From contig NZ_LOKW01000005.1 in assembly GCF_002211305.1 (NCBI RefSeq), positions 186,001-250,000 on the forward strand: a stretch of 64,000 nucleotides of DNA. Direction: 5' to 3'. Of the stretch, positions 34,766 through 44,254 are shown in pieces. The notes beneath the pieces were generated by a model. That model saw only the letters and a list, made by a program, of their open reading frames with translations, was not told the origin of the DNA and did no database searches. This stretch comes from Rhizobium sp. R634 (GTDB lineage: Bacteria > Pseudomonadota > Alphaproteobacteria > Rhizobiales > Rhizobiaceae). Numbering within the stretch: the stretch's first letter is position 1; each line of letters opens with the position of its first letter. The translations under genes were made by a program, and so were the position numbers.

Positions 34766-35040
34766 TGCGGGTCCGTTTTGCCGGCGGCGTCGGCGGCAAG
34801 CCCGCGCAGCTTTGCCCGGATCGTCTCGAACGGAACGGACGTCCCGGTTTCAACATAACGCTGCCAGCGGCTTTCATCCTCGGCATGTTCGCTGATCGCA
34901 CGTTCCGCTTCATCAGCATAGGAGCGCAATACGCTTTCGGTAAAATCAGCAAGGGACGCGCCCTGCCTCTTGGCGAGTACGCCAAGGCGGGCCTGCAGTT
35001 GCGGATCAATTTCCAGCGGCGGGGTCTTCGATGGTGCCAT
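34762..35040 (-). CDS. Ribbon-helix-helix antitoxin of a ParE/RelE toxin-antitoxin pair
   Basis: A 92-residue protein whose part around LEIDPQLQARLGVLAKRQGA (about 9-45) resembles a ribbon-helix-helix DNA-binding domain, followed by a charged, flexible C-terminus that would wrap the toxin. Antitoxin-first order and a four-base overlap with the toxin frame are typical. It appears intact while the toxin is frameshifted, so it may persist as a repressor or anti-addiction factor. Confidence 0.72.
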   Translation of the reverse strand: MAPSKTPPLEIDPQLQARLGVLAKRQGASLADFTESVLRSYADEAERAISEHAEDESRWQRYVETGTSVPFETIRAKLRGLAADAAGKTDPQ

Positions 35041-35149
35041 GAATCAACGCTATCATTTTCCCTGGTTGAATAAAGAGCGTTTTTGCCGAATGCTTTCTCG
35101 GGGCTAGGTTCGATGAGCTCTTGGCCGTTAGGATCGTACCGCGGCCCGC

Positions 35150-35476
35150 CTACGCCGCCGGTGGACGATACCGGATCGACTTCGCCTTTTCCAAGGCGCG
35201 GATCGTATCGTCGACGTCGAGGAGGACGGTGGTTTCCATCGAGCTGAGAGCGCCTCCTGCGCCGATCGCAAGCGCGACAGCCGCCATCGATACGTTGTCC
35301 GGCGCTTCCCACAAATTCCATCCGTCATGCTCGCCGAAGGCGTACCAGAACCCGTGGAGTTTTCCGCCTACGGATTCGATGTAGCTCCGTGCCGCCTCGC
35401 GGCGATCTTCGGGGTTTTCGATCATGCGCGCCCAGGTCTCAGGCGTGTAACTGAAGCGCGTGAGATACATGGCCAT
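35150..35476 (-). CDS. GYD-domain-like small protein
   Basis: A 108-residue single-domain protein beginning AMYLTRFSYTPETWARMIEN, with GKLHGFWYAFGEHDGWNLWE and a C-terminal VLLDVDDTIRALEKA. This is the pattern of the GYD family of dimeric ferredoxin-like-fold proteins, whose biochemical role is unknown. AGGAGG lies six bases before the ATG at 35476. It is monocistronic. Confidence 0.72.
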   Translation of the reverse strand: MAMYLTRFSYTPETWARMIENPEDRREAARSYIESVGGKLHGFWYAFGEHDGWNLWEAPDNVSMAAVALAIGAGGALSSMETTVLLDVDDTIRALEKAKSIRYRPPAA

Positions 35477-35711
35477 GGTTTGCCTCCTCCGCCAGAGCGA
35501 TACAGTAAACGCTCAAGCCGAAGGGAATGCCAGTCATTCGATGTGCGTATCGGGCTCTCCTGCGTTCGGTCGCAAAGCCGCCCACAGGGTCTGTCAAACG
35601 ACGTATATTGTTTTGCCGATATTGGCCTTATAAGCAGTTCGGGGTTGGGGTGGAGCCGAGCCGTTCAGGCGCGCAACATGCGGTGTTTGCCCATCAGGCG
35701 TTTGGGTCGAG

Positions 35712-37322
35712 ATGATTTCATTTGCGGATACGGGCAAGGCACAGCATCTCCGCTTCGGCGATCTGGTCATCGATGAAGCCTGCATGTTTGCCCATCGCAA
35801 TGGGCAGACGATCCAGTTCACCAGAAACGAGCGCGCTCTGCTGCTGGCTTTCACCGGTAATCCGCGCCGTCTCATGAGCCGCAACCGTCTGCTGGATGAG
35901 ATCGCCCAGCCGGGCTCGGATGCATCCGACCGCAATATCGATTTTCTGGTCAACAGATTGCGGCTGAAGCTCGGCGACAATGCCAAGTCTCCCCTCTACA
36001 TCGCGACCCAATATGGCGAGGGTTACGTCTGGATCGCCACACCATCCCGGCCTGGCCCGATCGATGCCTTCCTGATCATCGCTCCCAGCTTCGAGCTTGA
36101 GAAACATCCGCTGCGCCAGCAAAGCCTGTCGCTGGTGGACAGGCTCTGCGACAGGATCGCACCGGCGATCGGCGCCGGCCGGAAGGTCGCCATTACGGAA
36201 AGAAACCTTCTCGCCGCCTATGACAAGGCGCGCTATCTGCTGCAGGTAAGTTTTCATGGCGATAGCGGCCGGCTCAACTGTGCGGCCACGCTGCGGGAAA
36301 TGCCCGCAAAGCGCATCGTCAAGGCCTTCCGCCTGCATCTCGATACCGCGGACGACCTGTCCTTCGTGAACGAGGCGGCGCGCCTCTCCGAAGGCGTTGT
36401 CGCAGCCCTGCAGCAGGCCCTGAACGACGCCTCCGACGGGCTCGGCGTACCCACGCATGAAACGCCTGAGGCTCGGTTGAAAAGCGCCTCACAGCTGCTG
36501 TCGACCTCGAACCCGAAATGGCTGGCCAGCGGCGAACGGCTTGCCAGCAGCCGCGAGCAGGATCCCTTCGATGCAGACGCCGCGATCCAATGGGGCCTGC
36601 ACCTCTTCGCGCGCCTTGTCCTCACCAATCCGTTCGGGGATCGCATCAGCCTGGAAGAGCGCGATCGCACCGAGAGCGAGATCGAAGGCACCGTGCTGGA
36701 GTGCCTGCCCGAAATCGAGGACAAGCCGCTCCTGATGCTGGGGGCCGCCAAGCTTCTCTATTTCATCAATCGCGGCCATTTCGACCTTGCCGCCGAACTG
36801 GCCGAGCGGGCGCTCACCCGCACGCAGGATTCCACCGCCGGCCTGCCCATTCTCGGGCAGCTCAGCTACGCCCGCGGCCGTTTCGACGAAGCGGTCGCTT
36901 TCTTCGATCGGGGCATCAAGGCGGGCGAAGCGGGCACGGAGTTTCATCGCCATCTCAGGGTCTTGAAGTGCATTGCCCTGCTGGCTGCCGGCCACAGCCC
37001 TTCTTCGGCCGCCCTGGCCACCGATATATCGAACCTCGGTTCGGATTGCCCGCCGCAGATCGCCTTGATGATCGGCTGGATGGCGGCGCAGCCGGATCGG
37101 AAACTGCCGGACGCCTCGGAACGGGCGCTTGCCGCCCTCGGGCCGGATCACGCCGCCGCGGCGATCGAATATCTCTACTTCACCTCCGCGCGCCACGTCA
37201 CCTCGCAGGAAGGGCGCGCAAACGTCATGCGCAATATGATCGCGCATGTCTCGCGCCTGTACGGCAGGCAGGCTATTCCCGATTTCGTCCTGCGCAGCAT
37301 CGGTTCCGCCGCTGGCGCCTGA
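35712..37322 (+). CDS. OmpR-type winged-helix regulator with C-terminal helical/TPR region, no receiver domain
   Basis: A 536-residue protein. Residues 12-108 form an OmpR/PhoB-type DNA-binding domain (LRFGDLVIDEACMFAHRNGQ at the start; RNIDFLVNRLRLKLGD as recognition region; YIATQYGEGYVWIA as wing). There is no receiver domain before it. The remainder is soluble and helical with TPR-like pairs near 345-420 (RGHFDLAAELAERALTRTQD). It is one of several winged-helix/TPR regulators in this part of the window. Targets are unknown. Confidence 0.75.
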   Translation: MISFADTGKAQHLRFGDLVIDEACMFAHRNGQTIQFTRNERALLLAFTGNPRRLMSRNRLLDEIAQPGSDASDRNIDFLVNRLRLKLGDNAKSPLYIATQYGEGYVWIATPSRPGPIDAFLIIAPSFELEKHPLRQQSLSLVDRLCDRIAPAIGAGRKVAITERNLLAAYDKARYLLQVSFHGDSGRLNCAATLREMPAKRIVKAFRLHLDTADDLSFVNEAARLSEGVVAALQQALNDASDGLGVPTHETPEARLKSASQLLSTSNPKWLASGERLASSREQDPFDADAAIQWGLHLFARLVLTNPFGDRISLEERDRTESEIEGTVLECLPEIEDKPLLMLGAAKLLYFINRGHFDLAAELAERALTRTQDSTAGLPILGQLSYARGRFDEAVAFFDRGIKAGEAGTEFHRHLRVLKCIALLAAGHSPSSAALATDISNLGSDCPPQIALMIGWMAAQPDRKLPDASERALAALGPDHAAAAIEYLYFTSARHVTSQEGRANVMRNMIAHVSRLYGRQAIPDFVLRSIGSAAGA

Positions 37323-37547
37323 GCCATCGCTCATATCTGTCTTTGCCGCCCGCGCCAGCCGGCATGCCGGTTTTCTGCGCCCTCAAATATTGAGCAAACA
37401 ATCCTCTGATAGCCACGACCGCCGCTGCCCCTGGCGGTCACGTTCCTTCTGGAGACGAAGGCCAGGGCAACGGCTGTTGAATGATCACGAGCGCGGCGCG
37501 TCGAGCCAAAAGCCGCGTGCAATCTTTATTGAGGGGGCCATACTCGC

Positions 37548-37829
37548 ATGCCATTTCCAGTCAGGCGTATCCGATACAGAGTCGTTCTCTGCGCAACCCT
37601 TCTCATCGCTGCCAGCATTCTTGAGGGGTGCCAGCAGATGTCCGCGGACATTGAGCAGAGGAAGCTGGACGATAAAGCCCAAAAGGAGCTGTGGGACCAG
37701 GCACTGGTGTTCGGGCGAAGTGAATCAAACGGGAGTTCGATGAACACGCCGACACCGACGTCCACATCCAAGCCGGCGCCCGCGCCCGCTCCCACGCCGC
37801 AGCTTGACCCGAACGGCTTGCCGCTCTGA
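37548..37829 (+). CDS. Small lipoprotein
   Basis: A 93-residue protein with a signal peptide ending in a lipobox (ASILEGC, lipidated Cys about residue 28), a short charged stretch, and a C-terminal Thr/Pro/Ala-rich tail (TPTSTSKPAPAPAPTPQ). A good ribosome site (GAGGGGGCC) precedes the ATG. The low-complexity tail suggests a cell-wall spacer. No family is recognised. Confidence 0.65.
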   Translation: MPFPVRRIRYRVVLCATLLIAASILEGCQQMSADIEQRKLDDKAQKELWDQALVFGRSESNGSSMNTPTPTSTSKPAPAPAPTPQLDPNGLPL

Positions 37830-37930
37830 AACCGGAGTCGTTGAGCAAAACGCGAGGCGACGGTTCTTTGAACGGCTCGCCTTGCGAGGCGCTTTTGTCT
37901 CTGCTGCAGCACATACCTTGACGATCGAGG

Positions 37931-39301
37931 TTATCCCTCCGGGGGCGATGTAAACCGGCCGGCATCGAACGGACCGCTGGCGGCATCCGGGCCGCTGGCA
38001 GCAACCGGGATGACATCTCCAGCCGACATCGCGACATCAGCCTCACGATGAACCGTGCGGGGGGAGACGCGAGGCGCGCTCAATGCAACCGTCTCGCCGG
38101 GAGAATGCAGCGCCCATGTCATCAGCGCGGTCTCGGAAGTCGATCCGAGGAAGCTTGCTTCTTCCCAGGAAGCGGTCATGGGCAGGGAGGCGATCATACC
38201 AGCGCCCTGCCTGGAAGCCTCCGGTGCAACGATGCGGGGATGGAAGCGGGCGTGATCAGGCAATGCCGAGGGCCGTCTCTCCGGAAGTGCGGCGATCGGG
38301 CCGATCGACGCGGTCTCCAGTTCGTCGTCCGCCTCCGCCTCGTCAGCGAGGGCAGGCGGGCGCATCGCCGGTATCGGAATCGGCAAGGATGGGAGATCCG
38401 GAGCGGAGCCCTTGCCCTCCCGCCCGGCCGCGCCGGTCTGCAGCGCGAGCGCATTCAAGGCCCGGCTTTTCGGCGTCGGCAGAAGCGCCGTCACGAGCTT
38501 GCTGTCTGCGGCGCCGCCACTCGGCGATGCGGCTACGTCTTCATCCTCTCCAGCGGTGCTGGCGATCTGGATCGCGGTGGGGCTGACACGCCTCTTGTAG
38601 TTCGCGACCGCTTGATTGTATCCCGGCAGAGGCCGGCCATCGGCCGGAAGATGCATCGTCTGCCCATTCGGGAAGATTCGGGCGAGTTCCTGCCGGGACA
38701 TGCGGGGCCAGGCCCTGACATTGCCGACGTCGAGATGCACGAAGGGCGATCCCGAGGTCGGATAATATCCGACCCCGCCGACCTGCATCTGCATGGCAGT
38801 GGCGCGCAGCGTCGCGAGCTTCACGCCGGGGACGTAGAAATCCATCGCCTTACCCAGCATGTGCTGGCTCTTCTTGGCGACACCGGTGCTGCGCGAACGG
38901 TTGCGGAGCATGTTGTTGGTGGCAGGGGAGCGATAGGCGGAAACGACGTGGATGTAGTCCCTGCCGCCGCTGCGCTTATACACCTCCCAGACCAGGTCGA
39001 GCAGCCGGGGATCCATCTTGGTCGGCTCGTTCCTTCGCCAGTCGCGCAGAAACCGATTGATCTGGGCAAGGCCCTTTGGATCGAACTTGCCATTCCGCTT
39101 GTAGGTAATCGTGGCCTTCTCGCCCGTATGGGTAAAGAACAGCTTGAGCGCGCGATCTTCCGCCGAGGCAAAGGATGCAGAGCCGACAAGCGCAGGCAGC
39201 GCCAACAGAGCCGGCAGAATGGTGCGCGCCGCGAAGCGCTCCACACGCGACAGGAGTGCTGCAACTCCGCCTGACAAACCTTGCACTGAATACTTCAACA
39301 C
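37931..39301 (-). CDS. DUF882/YcbK-like murein peptidase-type protein with long low-complexity tail
   Basis: A 456-residue exported protein. The signal segment lies at about 22-48 (TILPALLALPALVGSASFAS). The DUF882 domain (about 50-210) has the metal-ligand pattern of M15-like peptidases: VVSAYRSPATNNML, SQHMLGKAMDFYVPG and FVHLDVGN. The remaining 240 residues are Pro/Ala-rich and probably disordered. The start is read as GTG at 39301, with AGGACGGG seven bases upstream; the frame is open to 39364. Its role would be peptidoglycan remodelling. Confidence 0.78.
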   Translation of the reverse strand: MLKYSVQGLSGGVAALLSRVERFAARTILPALLALPALVGSASFASAEDRALKLFFTHTGEKATITYKRNGKFDPKGLAQINRFLRDWRRNEPTKMDPRLLDLVWEVYKRSGGRDYIHVVSAYRSPATNNMLRNRSRSTGVAKKSQHMLGKAMDFYVPGVKLATLRATAMQMQVGGVGYYPTSGSPFVHLDVGNVRAWPRMSRQELARIFPNGQTMHLPADGRPLPGYNQAVANYKRRVSPTAIQIASTAGEDEDVAASPSGGAADSKLVTALLPTPKSRALNALALQTGAAGREGKGSAPDLPSLPIPIPAMRPPALADEAEADDELETASIGPIAALPERRPSALPDHARFHPRIVAPEASRQGAGMIASLPMTASWEEASFLGSTSETALMTWALHSPGETVALSAPRVSPRTVHREADVAMSAGDVIPVAASGPDAASGPFDAGRFTSPPEG

Positions 39302-39391
39302 GAACAAACCCGTCCTACACAAAACACTCGACGACGGGCGGAACTCCGCAGCCATCACGGTCAATAAAGCCAGTTTATGGTCAATAAATTG

Positions 39392-41095
39392 CTAACGAGG
39401 GACGTGAAGGCTTGGTGAGACGCATTCAGGCAGCCTGAAAGGCTTGACAAAACCGGCCAATGCCTCGGGCTTTGCACAAGGCGGAAAGCCGGCAAGTCGC
39501 ATGGTTTCGATGAGCCGCCGCCTGTCGTTTTCATTCGTATCGGGAAGGCTGACAAATCCCTCTATGGTGAGATCGGGAAACCATTTCAGTGCTTGTGTGA
39601 GAGCCGCTTTCGCTTCCGCCGTACGGCCGGTGGCGGCTAGGGCAGCTGGATGATATACCCACATCCGTCGACCGTAGTTTTCCGAACCCATTTGACCCTG
39701 CATGCGAAGCGTATCTTCATAGCGTCCGGCCATGAAATAGGCAGCAGCAAAGATTCTCGTACTCCACACCGGGTAGTTCGGGTTAAGGCGGATTGCCTGG
39801 TCGACCATCTCGGCACCGCGCCGTGGCTCGCCGAAAGTGGATGCCAAGAAGGCGTAGAAGGTCAGAATTTCGAACTGGTTCGGCGCCATGCGCAGCGCCG
39901 TGTCGAATTCCGCCTTGGCGCGTGCAAGATCGTTCCTGTCACCGAAACTGAAGCCCAGCACGGCGTGAGCTTCGGCGTCCATCGGATCGAGCATGACCGC
40001 ACGCTCGGCAGCCTCGGCGGCCAGTCGGAAGTTGGCCTCGAAATCGGCGCCGAAACTGGGCATAACGCTATATGCGTGATAGAGTTCAACCCAGGCGCGC
40101 GCGAGTCCCGAGTCCAGTTTCACGGCATGTTTGAGGAGCTTGATTGCCTCCTCGACATCAGCGCGATTCATCTTCGCCAGCTTCTCCGTGCCGAGCAGGT
40201 ACAGCTCATAGGCGGTAAGGTCGCTTGGCGGCTTGCGGTGGGCTGCAATCCGGCCTGCCTCCTGGATCACGCCGCCTCCGCCGCCGAGCCGGTTGGACAC
40301 CTGCCCGGCAATCTCCGTTTGAATCGCAAAAAGATCCCGGGCCGGCCGGTCCCAGCGCTGCGACCAAAGGTGCTTGCCCGTTTTGGCGTCGATGAGCTGT
40401 GCTGTAACCCGCACTTGATCGGCCTGACGTTGAATTGAGCCTTCGACAATAAAGCTCGCGCCAAGCGTTTTACCCACCTCATTCGGCATGGACGGTTTGT
40501 CCCGGTATTGTTCAGTCGAGTTGCGAGCGATCACCTCGAATTCAGGGAACCCCGCCAGATCGGTGATTATGTCCTCGACGAGGCCATCGGCGAGGCGTCC
40601 GGTCGCCTCGTCACCGCGATAGTTGTCGAAGGGCAGCACCGCCACGGATGGCAGGACCGCATCGGGACGCTTCTCGATTGCGGAACTTGTAAAGAGCCAG
40701 ATTGCGCCTGCCGCCAGCAAGACCACCAGGCCCGGACCCGCAATCCATTTCCGCCTTGCCGGCGCCAAAGGCGGGTTCGCGGCGGTGATGATCAGCCGGT
40801 ATCCGCGTTTCGGTACGGCCTTGAGAACTGCCTGTTCCTCATCGTGAAGAGCGCGGCGTACATCGCGCACGCATTGGACCAGGCTGTCATCGGTGACGAA
40901 CACGCCTGGCCACACTGCCTGCATCAGCTCATCTTTGGTGACCAGCCGATCAGCGTTTTCGAGGAGATACTTCAGGAGGTTGAAGGCCTGTGGTCTGAGA
41001 GCGATCTCGCGTCCTTGCCCGTCACGCACAATCCCCCCGGCAATATCAACGATAACGCCGTTAACCGCGAACGTCCTGGCAGCCCGGGAATCCAT
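39392..41095 (-). CDS. CadC-like winged-helix regulator with membrane helix, TolB-like and TPR domains
   Basis: A 567-residue protein. An OmpR-type DNA-binding domain at 10-105 (LRPQAFNLLKYLLENADRLV, VWPGVFVTDDSLVQCVRDVR, VPKRGYRLI) is followed by a membrane helix at about 118-138 (GPGLVVLLAAGAIWLF). A TolB-like N domain (about 148-260, SVAVLPFDNYRGDEATGRLA) and TPR repeats to about 530 complete it. The layout parallels the cyclase protein at 31907, with the cyclase replaced by a DNA-binding domain. AGGAGGCGGAGG precedes the ATG. It is divergent from the cupin gene, a possible target. Confidence 0.8.
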   Translation of the reverse strand: MDSRAARTFAVNGVIVDIAGGIVRDGQGREIALRPQAFNLLKYLLENADRLVTKDELMQAVWPGVFVTDDSLVQCVRDVRRALHDEEQAVLKAVPKRGYRLIITAANPPLAPARRKWIAGPGLVVLLAAGAIWLFTSSAIEKRPDAVLPSVAVLPFDNYRGDEATGRLADGLVEDIITDLAGFPEFEVIARNSTEQYRDKPSMPNEVGKTLGASFIVEGSIQRQADQVRVTAQLIDAKTGKHLWSQRWDRPARDLFAIQTEIAGQVSNRLGGGGGVIQEAGRIAAHRKPPSDLTAYELYLLGTEKLAKMNRADVEEAIKLLKHAVKLDSGLARAWVELYHAYSVMPSFGADFEANFRLAAEAAERAVMLDPMDAEAHAVLGFSFGDRNDLARAKAEFDTALRMAPNQFEILTFYAFLASTFGEPRRGAEMVDQAIRLNPNYPVWSTRIFAAAYFMAGRYEDTLRMQGQMGSENYGRRMWVYHPAALAATGRTAEAKAALTQALKWFPDLTIEGFVSLPDTNENDRRRLIETMRLAGFPPCAKPEALAGFVKPFRLPECVSPSLHVPR

Positions 41096-41314
41096 CCTCC
41101 GCCTCCTGCCGCGGGGACATCCAAATGATCATATCAGACGCCTGCAACTACGTGAATGCCGCCGGAGCGCCTTTGTTTTTCGGCAATTTTTCACCGAAGG
41201 ATCACCAGTTGTTCGGGACACCGGCGTTGCTTGCGCCCAACGTCGCACCAAGCGCGCGTCGCGACCCATCGTCCCCAAACCATATGCAAGGTTGTAATCG
41301 GTAGGAGAACCACC

Positions 41315-41932
41315 ATGAACCTGCGAACCCTCACAGAGAGCCTGATCGCAATACTGCTCATTTCGCAGGTTGCTTTCGGACTTACGACACCCGGCCGGGC
41401 GGCCGAAAGTGCCAAATTGGTCGTCGAACCGGTGGTCGAGAAGAAGGTGAAGGAACTGCCGCCCGGACCATTGTTCTGGCGGCTGGAAAATTTCGCAACG
41501 CTGGCCCAGGCCCGAAGCGCCGCGGGACCGACGTCACTCGCGGCCGAGGTCGCAGGCAAGGTGTGGTTGTTCACGCTCGGGCCAAAGGATGGCTCTACAC
41601 CAGGCGGAACCAGGGTTACCGCGATTGGTCCCATCCCACCGGTCAGCGCGAGCGAATACTTGCTGCGCATCAACCGTGCCGGAGGCGTGCCGGGCGCCAA
41701 GACTTCGATCCATTCACATCCGGGGCCGGAGGCCTTTTATGTGCTGGCCGGCAAGCTGGGCCACAGGACGCCGCACGGTGTTGCCTATGCCGAAGCCGGA
41801 ATGACCATGGTTGGTCACGGCGCGGATACACCGATGGAAGTGTTTAATGCCGGAACAAGCGATCTCGATGAGTTCGCCATCTTTGTGGTGGACGCCAATC
41901 GACCATTCTCGTCGCCGGCCGACTTCGACTGA
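41315..41932 (+). CDS. Exported cupin-domain protein
   Basis: A 205-residue protein with a signal sequence (about 1-30, LIAILLISQVAFGLTTPGRA) and one cupin domain. Motif 1 is KTSIHSHPGPEAFYVLAGKL with His/His/Glu metal ligands, and a second strand motif contains TPMEVFNAGTSDL. The family covers metal-dependent dioxygenases, isomerases and sugar-binding proteins, so the function is open. AGGAG precedes the ATG at 41315; the open frame upstream is non-coding. It is divergent from the CadC-like regulator. Confidence 0.75.
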   Translation: MNLRTLTESLIAILLISQVAFGLTTPGRAAESAKLVVEPVVEKKVKELPPGPLFWRLENFATLAQARSAAGPTSLAAEVAGKVWLFTLGPKDGSTPGGTRVTAIGPIPPVSASEYLLRINRAGGVPGAKTSIHSHPGPEAFYVLAGKLGHRTPHGVAYAEAGMTMVGHGADTPMEVFNAGTSDLDEFAIFVVDANRPFSSPADFD

Positions 41933-41961
41933 GGCCATCTGGCGGCTTGACATCTGGCCGC

Positions 41962-43944
41962 TCAATCTTGTGGAAAAGCGGCAAGCGTGGGACCAGCGTT
42001 CGGCTGAGAACTTGCCGTTCGTTGGGATTGCCTGGCGTGCGGCGGTACCAGGAAATCGAGGAGACCGCTGCCCTGCAAGTCGGCGGCTCTCTTTTCCAGA
42101 ATGTCATCAAGCAAGGTCATGAGGAATTCTACGGTCAGATGGCCCCAGTCCGTCATGAACGGAACGCCGCCGCTGCTGGTGAGGCACTTCCGCTTGTCGT
42201 AATCGCAGTGAAGCTTGATGATATCGATGTAGTTGAATGCAAGGCCGAACGGGAAAAACGGCATCTGCTCTACAGGCTGGTCGGCGGCCGGATACGTCGC
42301 CAATCGCAAGCATGTAGACGCATCGGATTTGGTCCGAAACATGAGCCCCAGGCACGAGTGCTCTCGGTCGAGCTGGTAATAATTTCCGAAAATGAAAATT
42401 TTCGCGTCGTCCGAATGGCTTTTCATCCAGGAAAGAAGCTCGAACCTGAACGGGTTGACGGTGTACTCAAACGGCCGATGACTCGTAAGGAAAATCGCTT
42501 TCGTTCGGCTGAGCAATGACTTGTCGTTGATATATTTTTCAAAGGGAATGCAGTACTTATCGTAAATGCTGGCGCGAGAGGGCGCCTTAACACGATCGTT
42601 CTCGATCTCCACCATGCAGTTCAGGTAGCTGACTGCCACGACTTCATATCGGTCGGTATCAATATAATTTTTCAGCGCGACTGACCAGTTTCTGGCGTAC
42701 GAGTCCCCGATGATGAAGATAACCGGCTTGCCGCCCTGAATGTTGTTGTTCAGACTTAGAAAACTGCTTTCGAGCCGTTCTTCGTTCGTCCGCGCGATAG
42801 GTGGAAAGACCTGATCCAGTCTGTAGGGAAAACCGGACATAGTGATCGCCGACATGACGGCGGCCATGATGGTTGCAGTTGATAAACCCAGGTAGATCCA
42901 GAAGGCGCGGTTTCTCCTGGTGTAGCGAATGGGCTTTTCGATGACGACAAAGCTGACGATCGCGATCACGGCGGTCGCTACGACGGCAAGAAACCTATCG
43001 CCATTGTCGAAATCCAGGCTTGTCAGCCGCGCGAAGGCGAAGACCGGGTAATGCCAGAGATATAAGGAGTAGGATACGATCCCGGTCAGCGCCGCGGGTC
43101 GAGAAGCCAACAGGCGCCCGACGGCATTCTTATGGCTGGCGAATGCAAGCACTAGGCAGGTCCCGACGACCGGGATCAGGGTCAACAGGCCGGGATGAAC
43201 CGTGTCCTTCCTGAATAGCATAAGCGAACCGAGAACGAGGATAAGCCCGGCCGCCGCGAGCAACGGCCGAGGGCGCGCTCGTCCATGCCGCACCTGGTGG
43301 TAGGCGAGGAGCGTTCCGGCAAGGAGTTCCCAAGCCCGGGTGAGCGGCGAGTAGAAGGCCTGTTGCTGATCATACCGTACCGTCATGGCACACAAGACAA
43401 GGCTCAGGAATGCCACGAGCATCACGCATGGCAAAAACTGCGATCTCAGGTACCGGCGCGTGATCAGCAATAAGAGCGGAAACGCAATATAAAATTGCTC
43501 TTCGACGCTCAACGACCAAGTGTGAAGAAAAGGCTTTAGAAGGGTATCCGGCTCCCCGTACAGAGCCGCAGTGAAATAAAAATAGATATTCGACCCAAAC
43601 AGGAGCGACGAGCCTATGGAATTCGCGTAATCCAGGAGTTCCGATGGCAATAAAAAGTAATAGGCGAAGGGCATCGTCGCGAAAATGACTGCGAACAACG
43701 CAGGCAGAATTCTTCTTGCGCGCCGGGTGTAGAATTTCAGGAAATCGATACGTCCCGTCGCTTCGATTTCCGTCAGCAAGATCTGGGAAATCAGGAAGCC
43801 GCTGATCACGAAAAATACATCGACGCCGATGTATCCGCCCTGAAGCAAGGTGTGGCCGGCAACCGTGAACTCGGCGTGATAAAGAATAACCGCGATCACC
43901 GATATGGCTCTCAAGCCATCGATCTCTGGTCGGTAAATCTTCAA
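41962..43944 (-). CDS. OafA/YrhL-type acyltransferase (AT3 membrane domain plus SGNH domain)
   Basis: A 660-residue protein. The N-terminal AT3 domain (about 1-350) starts IYRPEIDGLRAISVIAVILY and has about ten membrane helices. The C-terminal periplasmic SGNH domain (about 420-640) has nucleophile block VIFIIGDSYARNW and the C-terminal DWGHLT catalytic Asp/His. Such proteins O-acetylate LPS O-antigen or other surface glycans. The start is read as TTG at 43944, with AAGGCAGG upstream; the frame runs open to 44019. The convergent neighbour is the cupin gene. Confidence 0.82.
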   Translation of the reverse strand: MKIYRPEIDGLRAISVIAVILYHAEFTVAGHTLLQGGYIGVDVFFVISGFLISQILLTEIEATGRIDFLKFYTRRARRILPALFAVIFATMPFAYYFLLPSELLDYANSIGSSLLFGSNIYFYFTAALYGEPDTLLKPFLHTWSLSVEEQFYIAFPLLLLITRRYLRSQFLPCVMLVAFLSLVLCAMTVRYDQQQAFYSPLTRAWELLAGTLLAYHQVRHGRARPRPLLAAAGLILVLGSLMLFRKDTVHPGLLTLIPVVGTCLVLAFASHKNAVGRLLASRPAALTGIVSYSLYLWHYPVFAFARLTSLDFDNGDRFLAVVATAVIAIVSFVVIEKPIRYTRRNRAFWIYLGLSTATIMAAVMSAITMSGFPYRLDQVFPPIARTNEERLESSFLSLNNNIQGGKPVIFIIGDSYARNWSVALKNYIDTDRYEVVAVSYLNCMVEIENDRVKAPSRASIYDKYCIPFEKYINDKSLLSRTKAIFLTSHRPFEYTVNPFRFELLSWMKSHSDDAKIFIFGNYYQLDREHSCLGLMFRTKSDASTCLRLATYPAADQPVEQMPFFPFGLAFNYIDIIKLHCDYDKRKCLTSSGGVPFMTDWGHLTVEFLMTLLDDILEKRAADLQGSGLLDFLVPPHARQSQRTASSQPNAGPTLAAFPQD

Positions 43945-44177
43945 TGCCAGCGCCTGCCTTCGATATCGAGAGCGTAGGGTTTTCGCGCGCAAAATTGGCG
44001 CTTTTGGGCTGCCTACCACAGAGATCTCTGATGAGAACAGTATGGCCGGACAAAAGATTTGCGAGCGGCGCCTATTTCAAGCTTTATTTTCTGCGCTGTT
44101 GTAAATCAGCATTGGACGGAGAGCAGATAAAAGCAAACCCGTTTCGCTTTAATAACAGTTGCTTAGCAAGCTGGAAA

Positions 44178-44254
44178 TGGCGCACCCGACAGGATTCGAA
44201 CCTGTGACCTTTGGAATCGGAATCCAACACTCTATCCAGCTGAGCTACGGGTGC
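44178..44254 (-). tRNA. tRNA-Arg (anticodon CCG)
   Basis: The minus strand reads as a full cloverleaf: acceptor GCACCCG paired with CGGGTGC, D-arm AGCTCAGCTGGATAGAGT, anticodon stem TTGGA/TCCAA around loop TTCCGAT, and T-arm AGGTTCGAATCCT. The 3' CCA is encoded (GCCA end). Anticodon CCG decodes CGG arginine. No duplicated 3' end was seen nearby that would mark an integrated element. Confidence 0.93.

Noticed and set aside
44178..44254. tRNA-Arg as an attachment site of an integrated element
   Set aside because: No integrase gene and no repeated tRNA 3' end were found in the window.
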